NCBI GenBank assembly: GCA_031282465.1
Contig: JAITDR010000068.1
Coordinates: 1 to 31,098 of the forward strand
Length of the DNA stretch: 31,098 nt
From: Desulfovibrio sp.
Lineage (GTDB): Bacteria > Desulfobacterota > Desulfovibrionia > Desulfovibrionales > Desulfovibrionaceae
Reading direction: 5' to 3'
Shown one piece after another: positions 23,276 to 31,098 of the stretch. Both the position numbers and the translations under genes were made by a program. The notes beneath the pieces are model-generated. The model did no database searches. It saw only the letters and a list, made by a program, of their open reading frames with translations, and was not told the DNA's origin. The number at the start of each line of letters is the position of its first letter. Positions within the stretch are counted from its first letter, which is position 1.

Positions 23276-23701
23276 ATGAAGTTTTACTTTGCATATGGCT
23301 CAAATATGTGTATTAAGCAAATGCAGAAAAGGTGTCCCAACCACAAAATTGTAGGAAATGGCGTCCTAAAGCATTATCGTTGGATTATCTCGTCTCGCGG
23401 CTATGCCAATATTGTAAAATCACCTCAAAGTATAGTGTATGGTACTGTATACGAAATATCTGAGTCAGATGAACGTACTCTTGACCAGTACGAAGGAGTT
23501 ACCAGCGGTTCTTATCTGAAGAAAATGCACGGTATTGTAATCAATGAGTCATTGCTAACCTGTATTGTCTACGTTGATCCGATTGAAGAAGAAGGATCGC
23601 CAAAAGCTGAATATATCGTACGCATCAATAAAGGTATTGAAGATGCCAAACTGCCATGTGACTATGTGCAGAATTCTATTCGAAAGTTTGTGCCGTCTTG
23701 A
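23276..23701 (+). CDS. Gamma-glutamylcyclotransferase-like (AIG2/GGCT) protein
   Basis: A 141-residue protein of the GGCT/AIG2 fold, whose members release 5-oxoproline from gamma-glutamyl amines or peptides. The N-terminal FYFAYGSNM (3-11) is the hallmark substrate-binding loop, and LDQYEGV carries the expected catalytic acid E73. YGTVYEIS and the TCIVYVDP strand fit the fold. I start at the ATG at 23276; an in-frame GTG at 23264 adds four residues. The ribosome-binding site is weak. The gene is clearly lower in GC than the surrounding chromosome and lies in the tRNA-Lys island, so horizontal acquisition is likely. Substrate unknown. Confidence 0.83.
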   Translation: MKFYFAYGSNMCIKQMQKRCPNHKIVGNGVLKHYRWIISSRGYANIVKSPQSIVYGTVYEISESDERTLDQYEGVTSGSYLKKMHGIVINESLLTCIVYVDPIEEEGSPKAEYIVRINKGIEDAKLPCDYVQNSIRKFVPS

Positions 23702-23848
23702 ATTGGACATAATAAGAAAGTATTTACCTGATAATCCGATCTTGGGGGCAGAGTACAGCAAATACGCACAGTGTAGGACTGTGAAATTATTGATCTGGGG
23801 AACCACTGAGTCAGGGTAACCGCGCACAGGGGTCTAGAAAATTTCTAA
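23702..23848. other. AT-rich spacer after the cyclotransferase gene
   Basis: No gene or recognisable signal. It leads into an IS remnant beginning near CTAAGGAAACGCTGATT at about 23848. Confidence 0.4.
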
Positions 23849-24014
23849 GGAAACGCTGATTTAATTCCCACATAGTGATAGCCAAGCGGACAGCAGTGTG
23901 GTAATATGGAGGCAGATGATGGAAACCACAGCCGCCAATATCCACGATGTGACAGTGGGCTCAAAACTTATCCGTAAAGACGATTTTTTTGTTAATCAGC
24001 GGTACTTCCCATAA
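23849..24014 (+). mobile_element. IS5-type transposase remnant
   Basis: A frame from 23919 to the TAA at 24012-24014 starts METTAANIHDVTVGSKLIRK and continues DDFFVNQRYFP. TTAANxHDVTVxxKLIRxDD is the internal block of IS5/IS1106-type transposases that contains a conserved catalytic-core strand, normally followed by a GDSGYLG-type segment; here similarity ends after DDFFV. Upstream, TAAGGAAACGCTGATTTAAT resembles an IS terminal end. N-terminus, remaining core and C-terminus are gone. The remnant runs into the 3' end of the convergent toxin gene. Confidence 0.55.
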
Positions 24015-24414
24015 GCGGCACGCCAAGTACGTTTGCCGCCGCCCGCAAATCGATGTCCAGCGTGGCAAGCGGCAGGTCAAGGCGCTGAGCCAGTTCAAGG
24101 TAGGCAGCGTCATAAAGCGTGAGGGAGTGCCGTTCTGCCAGGAGATTTGTGATTGTCCAAGCCTGCCCGGCGGTTTCCGTGTCGAGGATAATCGGCAAAG
24201 CGCGAAGAAGTGCGATCCGCTCATGACGCGCTTTTGAGGTAATACGTCCGCGCCGCTCAGCCGTCACCAAGGCGTTGAGTACTTCCAAAGGCCACAAGGA
24301 CGGCGCATGGGCACCTTTATTGGTCAACCGTACAAGTAAAGCATCAGCGGCCTGGGTCGATTCATCCTCAAAGCACCAAGTCAAGGCAATGGAGCTGTCG
24401 ACAACGAAGCTCAC
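23992..24414 (-). CDS. vapC: VapC-like PIN-domain toxin
   Basis: A 140-residue PIN-domain ribonuclease, predicted toxin of a type II toxin-antitoxin pair. The acidic Mg-binding quartet is visible: D6 (FVVDSSIAL), E44 (WPLEVLNAL), D102 (LYDAAYLELA) and D120 or D122 (ATLDIDLR). Its ATG overlaps the antitoxin stop by four bases, the usual coupled arrangement. RNA target unknown. It sits in the tRNA-Lys island, next to an IS remnant, and appears intact. Confidence 0.9.
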   Translation of the reverse strand: MSFVVDSSIALTWCFEDESTQAADALLVRLTNKGAHAPSLWPLEVLNALVTAERRGRITSKARHERIALLRALPIILDTETAGQAWTITNLLAERHSLTLYDAAYLELAQRLDLPLATLDIDLRAAANVLGVPLMGSTAD

Positions 24415-24653
24415 GGTCGTCCCTCGTTGACCAGTTCCTTAATGGACAAGTCGCCCAAAGTGACCCCTTTGCGAATTTCAAAAAGTGTTTTAGCCGCTTG
24501 CGCGGCTTTGGCACGATCAAAGCCTTGGTCGGCCGGCACGAGCCGCGCGGCAGCCTTGCCGCGGCGGGTAATTGTGATTTGCTTGCCGGCGGCGACCTCA
24601 TCAAGTAACCCGCTTAACTTGTTCTTGGCCTCATATAGAGCAACTTCAAGCAT
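24411..24653 (-). CDS. Phd/YefM-family antitoxin
   Basis: An 80-residue antitoxin. EVALYEAKNKLSGLLDEVAA followed by GKQITITRRGKAAARLVPAD is the Phd/YefM DNA-binding fold; the C-terminal GDLSIKELVNEGRP is the type of tail that wraps the PIN toxin. The ATG has AAGGAG seven bases upstream. It precedes and overlaps the toxin gene. Such antitoxins bind their own promoter; an 8-bp palindrome GTCTAGAC lies 27 bases upstream of the start and is a candidate operator. Confidence 0.9.
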   Translation of the reverse strand: MLEVALYEAKNKLSGLLDEVAAGKQITITRRGKAAARLVPADQGFDRAKAAQAAKTLFEIRKGVTLGDLSIKELVNEGRP

Positions 24654-24679
24654 GAGAACTCCTTAATAGCTGGATATAT

Positions 24680-24687
24680 GTCTAGAC
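24680..24687. promoter_or_regulatory. Palindrome upstream of the toxin-antitoxin operon
   Basis: GTCTAGAC is a perfect palindrome in an AT-rich stretch (TATATGTCTAGACTAATTTA) just upstream of the antitoxin start, where an autoregulatory operator would be expected. Binding is inferred from position only. Confidence 0.35.
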
Positions 24688-24917
24688 TAATTTAAAAGGA
24701 GCTTGCCGTCAAACATTCTTATGGAGTTGCTCCGGCCAGGCGTCCGCTATGCCGGACAGGCGCGCCGCATGCTGAAAAGCCCCGTTGTCGGGGCGGTCGT
24801 CTTACCCTTCGGGCGGGCCGAGGCGATCCCGCAGGCAGCCTGTCACCCGGAGTAAGTTTTCGCACCTGCAGGCTGCGAGGGCCATGCCTGCGCCGGAGTT
24901 GAATTTGACGACCTACC
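24688..24917. other. Spacer between toxin-antitoxin pair and integrase remnant
   Basis: 230 bases. It contains an AGCCCCG-TTGT-CGGGGC hairpin (24778-24794), possibly an old terminator, and an inverted repeat GCAGCCTG...CAGGCTGC (about 24835-24877). The missing C-terminal part of the integrase is not found here in any frame. Confidence 0.45.
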
Positions 24918-25298
24918 TCAGGCGGCCATGCTCCGGAAGCCGTGGACGGTCATGTCATCTTTGGAGTAGCCGAGGCGTCGAAGCCCGGCAAGCAGGGTCA
25001 TATCGCTTATAGGGGCCGTGCCGGCTCGCATACTCGGGAACAGGTAGGAAGTATGCCCCGTGTACTGGTGAAGGTCTTTGAGGATTTCGACTACCTGCCG
25101 GGCCAGAGGTACAATGTGCTGTACCTTCATCTTCATCTTTTCAGACGGGATGCGCCATTCAGGATCTTTGCCGTCAAGACTGAACTCCGACCATTCCGCA
25201 GAATGCCGGCAACGCCCGGAAAGCCTTGGTGGGCAAAGCAAATACATCGCTGGTACTCCCCTTAACGGAACGCCGTATGCCAGCAAAAATACCAGCAC
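24918..25298 (-). pseudogene. Truncated tyrosine-type phage integrase
   Basis: About 127 codons matching the central catalytic part of P4-type integrases: AEWSEFSLDG, EWRIPSEKMKMKVQHIVPLA, TSYLFPSMRAGTAPISDMTL, LAGLRRLGYSKDDMTVHGFR. The HxxR box (HGFR) is present. A TGA follows directly after RSMAA, so the C-terminal region with the nucleophilic tyrosine is missing. The RPGE-type segment with the first catalytic arginine is scrambled (PRLSGRCRHSAEW), and the N-terminal two thirds of the usual about 400 residues are absent. It cannot be an active recombinase. It lies 55 bases from the right direct repeat, the expected place for an island integrase. Confidence 0.8.
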
Positions 25299-25352
25299 TG
25301 CTGGTATATGCCAAGGGGCTTTGTGGGGCTATGCAGGATTATCGACCTTGGG

Positions 25353-25407
25353 AAAAGTGAAGTCCCGCAAGGCTTTTCAGGCTTTGCGGGACTTTCTCGG
25401 GGAAGAA
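25353..25407 (-). terminator. tRNA-Lys terminator, also right copy of the 55-bp direct repeat
   Basis: On the minus strand an 11-bp stem (AAGTCCCGCAA with TTGCGGGACTT) followed by CACTTTT lies two bases after the tRNA CCA end. The whole 55 bases are repeated at 22454-22508. Confidence 0.8.
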
Positions 25408-25409
25408 AT

Positions 25410-25485
25410 TGGTGGGTCGTGCGGGGATCGAACCTGCGACTCTCTGCTTAAAAGGCAGATACTCTACCTACTGAGTTAACGACCC
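25410..25485 (-). tRNA. tRNA-Lys (anticodon UUU)
   Basis: A 76-nt tRNA. The acceptor stem GGGTCGT pairs with ACGACCC (25414-25420). The anticodon stem-loop TCTGC-CTTTTAA-GCAGA gives anticodon TTT. The T arm contains GGTTCGATCC. Discriminator A (25413) and an encoded CCA (25412-25410) complete the 3' end. It is the anchor of the island. Confidence 0.96.
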
Positions 25486-25715
25486 GTATCGCGGAAACCA
25501 ACTATCGCAAAAGTCCGCGGAGGTCAATGCGCATGTGCTGCACCGCCGCAAAAAAGCCCGGTCATGTCTGCGTGCCGCAAGTACGACCAGGGCACTCCTC
25601 ACATCGTCGGAGTACCCCGGCGCCGAAGCGCGTCTGCGCCGGATCGCTCCGGCTTCACCGCGCACCGTTGTCGAAGCGCGTCGAGGTCAAATCGCCGCGG
25701 CGTCACGCACCGGCA
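25486..25715. other. Spacer between tRNA-Lys and the Fe-S subunit gene, with repeated gene-end sequence
   Basis: The motif GACGCGCTT(T/C)G, which forms the last codons of the downstream-ending Fe-S gene (...ADAL-stop at 25716), recurs at about 25672-25683 and 25625-25636 on the minus strand, spaced about 45-48 bases. No gene is supported; a long + strand open frame starting at 25527 is only the shadow of the minus-strand gene. Confidence 0.5.
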
Positions 25716-27038
25716 TCAAAGCGCGTCGGCATACAACTCGACCACATGCCGGACCTTGACCCTGTCTCCGTGCTGCGAGTGCATGTCCATAAGCTGCATC
25801 ATGCAGGCCGGGCAGGCCGCGGCCACGATGTCCGGTTTCACGGCGACAATGTTGTCGCGCTTGCGTTTGCCTATCTGCTTGGACAAATCGTAGTGCTTGA
25901 GCGTGAAACTGCCGCCGCTGCCGCAACAGCGCTCGGCTTCCGCCATCTCCACATACTCATGGCCCGGCAGGGATTTGAGTATGGACCGGGGCTGGGCGAA
26001 TATCCCCAACGATTTCCGCAGATGACAGGAATCATGGTAGGTTACGCGCGTTTTGCCCCCGGAAGCCGCGGGCAGATCGACCCTGAGCACGTCACTCAGA
26101 AACGCCGTAATATCCGTGGTCTTGGCGTGCAAGTCCCGAACCAGGGCCTTGTCCTTCTCCGTATAGCCGTCCGCGAGCTTGGGCCAGAACTCCTTGATAG
26201 TGGCCGCACAGGTGCCGCAGGGCGTCACCAGCCGATCAAAGGACGCGCCGCCGAGCAGGGCCAGATTCTGCCCGACCATGGCGTGATACGCGGCCATGTC
26301 GCCGCCGGAGAGGGCAGGGATGCCGCAACAGGCCAAACCCGCCGGCATAAAGACCCCTACCCCGTGCTTGCGGAACACCTTGAGCGTGGCATCGGCGACA
26401 TCGGGGAACAGCTTGTCCGAGACGCAGCCGGGGAAAAAGGCGACACGCAGGCCGCTTGACCCGGCCGGCTCGTCCAGAGAGGGAACCTTGGACTGAAACG
26501 AGCGGTCCGCCAGACGCGGAAAATGCCTCTCGCCGATAAAGGAACTCAGCATGGGCGCCTTGCTCGTGCCCAAAGCCGAATCCGCCTCCCTCAAAAAGAG
26601 TCCCTGGAACTTGGCGGACAAGCCGAGCAGGGCGTTGAACAGTTTGGGCCGACCCAGAAGGCTGCGGAAAATCAACTTCTCCGTCGCGCTCAGCCCCAGA
26701 TACTCACGCACTATGCTCCGGGCATGGAGAAAAATGTCCATGATCTTCACCCCGGAAGGACACACGGCCTGACAGGAGCCGCACAGCAGACAACGCGTCA
26801 GCTTGTCGTTGACCGCTTCCGGGTCGTTGATCATATGCCGGGAAAGAAATTCCAGCAGGGCGATCTTGCCCCTGGTGGCGTCCGGCTCCTTCATGGTCGC
26901 GCCGTAGACGGGACATACGGCAAGACAGAAACCGCAACGCATACAGGATATCAAAAGATCGTCCAGTTTCAGAAGTTTGTCGGCAAGAGCCTTCAATGTC
27001 GAAGAAACCGGCTGCGAAGTGGGTGTGCTTTCGGACAT
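25716..27038 (-). CDS. Lactate/glycolate oxidase iron-sulfur subunit (GlcF-like)
   Basis: A 440-residue protein with two ferredoxin-type 4Fe-4S motifs (C32, C35, C38, C42 and C83, C86, C89, C93) followed by two CCG domains (FFPGCVSDKLFPDVADATL, ACCGIPALSGGD; HDSCHLRKSLGIF, ERCCGSGGSF). It would pass electrons from the FAD subunit to the membrane pool or another acceptor. In sulfate reducers such subunits pair with GlcD-like lactate dehydrogenase. The start follows an AGGAGG that overlaps the upstream stop region; only nine bases separate it from the FAD subunit gene, so the two are co-transcribed. It is followed by tRNA-Lys. Confidence 0.9.
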   Translation of the reverse strand: MSESTPTSQPVSSTLKALADKLLKLDDLLISCMRCGFCLAVCPVYGATMKEPDATRGKIALLEFLSRHMINDPEAVNDKLTRCLLCGSCQAVCPSGVKIMDIFLHARSIVREYLGLSATEKLIFRSLLGRPKLFNALLGLSAKFQGLFLREADSALGTSKAPMLSSFIGERHFPRLADRSFQSKVPSLDEPAGSSGLRVAFFPGCVSDKLFPDVADATLKVFRKHGVGVFMPAGLACCGIPALSGGDMAAYHAMVGQNLALLGGASFDRLVTPCGTCAATIKEFWPKLADGYTEKDKALVRDLHAKTTDITAFLSDVLRVDLPAASGGKTRVTYHDSCHLRKSLGIFAQPRSILKSLPGHEYVEMAEAERCCGSGGSFTLKHYDLSKQIGKRKRDNIVAVKPDIVAAACPACMMQLMDMHSQHGDRVKVRHVVELYADAL

Positions 27039-27047
27039 CGCGGCCTC

Positions 27048-28433
27048 CTAAACGAACTTGTTGCCGGCATTGAAAAGCAATTTGGGGTCAAGAGCCCGGC
27101 GCAGATTCCTGTTGAATTCTATCGTGGCGCGGTTGGTCTCCTTTTCCATCCACTTGGCTTTGGCCTTGCCTATGCCGTGTTCGCCGGACAGGGTCCCCTT
27201 GAGTTGCAGGGCGACGTCGAAAATTTCATCCACGGCCGCTTCCACGCGCGCGAATTCCTCCTTGTTGCGGCGGTCGCAGAGGATGGTCGGGTGCAGGTTG
27301 CCGTCCCCGGCATGGCCGAAGGTTCCGACATCCAGGGAGTATTTTTTGGCTATGGCATTGACGGCAGCGACCATGGCCGGAATCTGCGAACGAGGCACGG
27401 TGGCGTCTTCCAGCACGGTCGTCGGCCTTGCCCTGGCCAGGGACGGCAGGGCACCGCGGCGCGCCTCCCAAATCTTGAATTTTTCCTCGGCGTTCTGCGC
27501 GATGCGGATGTTGGTGCTGCCGCACTTGCGGCAAACCGCCATGACCTTGTCGGCGTCTTCCTCCACAAGCAGCGGATGCCCGCCGTCGACCTCAATCAAC
27601 AGTATGGCCGCCGCATCGACGGGCAACCCGGCCTTGGTGTCGGCCTCCACATAACGGATACAGTTCTGATCCAGAAATTCCAAGGTGCAGGGCACGATGT
27701 GCCCGGAGATAATGCCGGCCACGGCTTCGGAAGCCTTGTTCACGTCGTCGAACTCGGCAAGCATGGCCTTGGATGCCTTCGGCGGAGGCACGAGCTTGAT
27801 GATGATGTTTGAAAACACGCCGAGCGTGCCTTCGGAAGCCGACATCAAGGCCGCCATATTGTAGCCCGTGACGTACTTCACCGTGCGCGAGCCGGTCTTG
27901 ATAAGCTCGCCCCTGTAATCGACCACTTCCATACCCATGATGTAGTCTTTGGTCACGCCGTATTTCAGGCCGCGCAATCCTCCTGCGTTATGGGCCACAT
28001 TGCCGCCCAGCGTGGACACCGACTGTGAACCCGGATCGGGAGGATAGAACAGCCCTTTGGCCGTAACGGCCGCGGCGAACTGCGCGGTCACTACGCCCGG
28101 CTCGGCCACGGCATAGAGGTCCTCTTCGTTGATCTCCAGGATTTTGTTCAGCCTGTTGGTCAGGATAACCATCCCGTCGCCCTGCGGTATGGTGGAGCCG
28201 GACAGGTTGGTTCCGGAGCCGCGCACGGTAATGGGCAGGCCGTTGTCGTAGGCCAGTTTGACGACTTTGCACAGTTGCTCCTGGGTGGTCGGCGCCACGA
28301 CCAGCGCGGGCATGACCGGGGACAGAACGGCGGCATCATAGGAATAGCATTGCAGGTCGGCCGGTTCCGTCAAGACCTGCTCTTTGCCCGTGATGCTCTC
28401 AAATTCTTTCACAAGGGTCGGATTGATAGGCAT
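27048..28433 (-). CDS. FAD-linked D-lactate dehydrogenase / glycolate oxidase subunit GlcD-like
   Basis: A 461-residue flavoprotein of the PCMH/VAO family. The FAD pyrophosphate loop RGSGTNLSGS is at 71-80 and PDPGSQSVSTLGGNVAHNAG at 132-151. The C-terminal FAD-oxidase domain has GTFGHAGDGNLHPTILCD and GEHGIGKAK. By context (PFOR upstream, Fe-S partner downstream), D-lactate to pyruvate is the most likely reaction, with glycolate the alternative. The ATG follows GGAGACGAAGG. 130 bases with two hairpins separate it from the PFOR gene. Confidence 0.9.
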   Translation of the reverse strand: MPINPTLVKEFESITGKEQVLTEPADLQCYSYDAAVLSPVMPALVVAPTTQEQLCKVVKLAYDNGLPITVRGSGTNLSGSTIPQGDGMVILTNRLNKILEINEEDLYAVAEPGVVTAQFAAAVTAKGLFYPPDPGSQSVSTLGGNVAHNAGGLRGLKYGVTKDYIMGMEVVDYRGELIKTGSRTVKYVTGYNMAALMSASEGTLGVFSNIIIKLVPPPKASKAMLAEFDDVNKASEAVAGIISGHIVPCTLEFLDQNCIRYVEADTKAGLPVDAAAILLIEVDGGHPLLVEEDADKVMAVCRKCGSTNIRIAQNAEEKFKIWEARRGALPSLARARPTTVLEDATVPRSQIPAMVAAVNAIAKKYSLDVGTFGHAGDGNLHPTILCDRRNKEEFARVEAAVDEIFDVALQLKGTLSGEHGIGKAKAKWMEKETNRATIEFNRNLRRALDPKLLFNAGNKFV

Positions 28434-28483
28434 ACCTTCGTCTCCATTTGTTACATGTTACAGTGCCGTATTCTTTATCGGAG

Positions 28484-28544
28484 GGGCGACGCCCCGTAGA
28501 ACCCTGTGTTTCCCCAAACGGAGGGCGCCGCTCGGGCGCCCTCC
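28484..28544 (-). promoter_or_regulatory. Hairpins between PFOR and lactate dehydrogenase genes
   Basis: GGAGGGCGCC/GGCGCCCTCC (28520-28529 and 28535-28544) is a perfect 10-bp stem with a 5-base loop, 20 bases after the PFOR stop. GGGGCG-A-CGCCCC (28484-28496) follows. Neither has a T-run on the minus strand, so partial termination or mRNA processing that sets the PFOR-to-dehydrogenase ratio is more likely than full termination. Confidence 0.55.
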
Positions 28545-28563
28545 GGAAAATCGGCTGCATGCG

Positions 28564-31098
<2,535 letters not shown>

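Larger units (their letters stand above)
22454..25407. mobile_element. Decayed genomic island at the tRNA-Lys locus
   Basis: A segment of about 2.95 kb bounded by perfect 55-bp direct repeats, the right one abutting tRNA-Lys. Its contents are typical of an integrated element in decay: truncated tyrosine integrase, IS5-type scrap, toxin-antitoxin pair, an AT-rich cyclotransferase gene and unrecognised coding debris. An 18-bp sequence CCAGCAAAAATACCAGCA occurs near each end (22584-22601 and 25280-25297). The left two thirds is visibly richer in A+T than the flanks. With no full integrase it is not expected to move by itself. Confidence 0.65.

Noticed and set aside
25527..26459. 310-codon + strand open frame next to tRNA-Lys
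   Set aside because: Antisense to the Fe-S subunit gene, whose cysteine motifs and CCG domains are clear.

Overview
The window looks like chromosomal DNA of a GC-rich, anaerobic, sulfate-reducer-type deltaproteobacterium (Desulfovibrionaceae). The main pointers are: a hemB gene followed by the alternative siroheme-to-heme genes (a radical SAM heme synthase AhbD and an Lrp-like siroheme decarboxylase subunit); a 5'-truncated pyruvate:ferredoxin oxidoreductase followed by a GlcD/GlcF-type lactate dehydrogenase pair, an arrangement known from Desulfovibrio organic-acid oxidation operons; and a MucR/Ros-type zinc-finger regulator. No rRNA and no CRISPR array is visible.

Layout. 1-2705 (+): iron-type alcohol dehydrogenase and class-3-like aldehyde dehydrogenase. 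3022-8421 (+): nitroreductase, hemB, ahbD, an AhbA/B subunit, tyrS and yebC, closely packed and probably co-transcribed in part. 8616-15280 (-): amtB-glnK, an M20 peptidase with a textbook sigma-54 promoter, an MFS transporter, and a decaying iron-type ABC transporter of which only the binding protein is intact. 15603-17294 (+): acetolactate synthase large subunit without ilvN, followed by a putative small RNA of about 70 nt. 17592-20427 (-): MucR-like regulator, about 940 bases of non-coding hairpin-rich DNA, a small secreted protein of unknown function and a class A acid phosphatase; a Pit phosphate permease lies upstream of the phosphatase (20504-22123, -).

22454-25407 is a small AT-richer island between two perfect 55-bp direct repeats. 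The right copy is the transcription terminator of a tRNA-Lys(UUU) gene. Inside are a gamma-glutamylcyclotransferase-like gene, an IS5-type transposase scrap, a Phd/VapC toxin-antitoxin pair, a truncated tyrosine integrase and unrecognised coding debris. 25716-31098 (-) is the lactate/pyruvate oxidation block: PFOR (partial), FAD-binding lactate dehydrogenase and its Fe-S partner.

The features most worth following up are the putative small RNA whose apical loop copies the anti-Shine-Dalgarno sequence of 16S rRNA; a family of about 100-bp repeats placed downstream of four different genes, always in the same orientation relative to that gene; the sigma-54 promoter with spaced upstream repeats in front of the peptidase gene; and the tRNA-Lys terminator duplication bounding the island.
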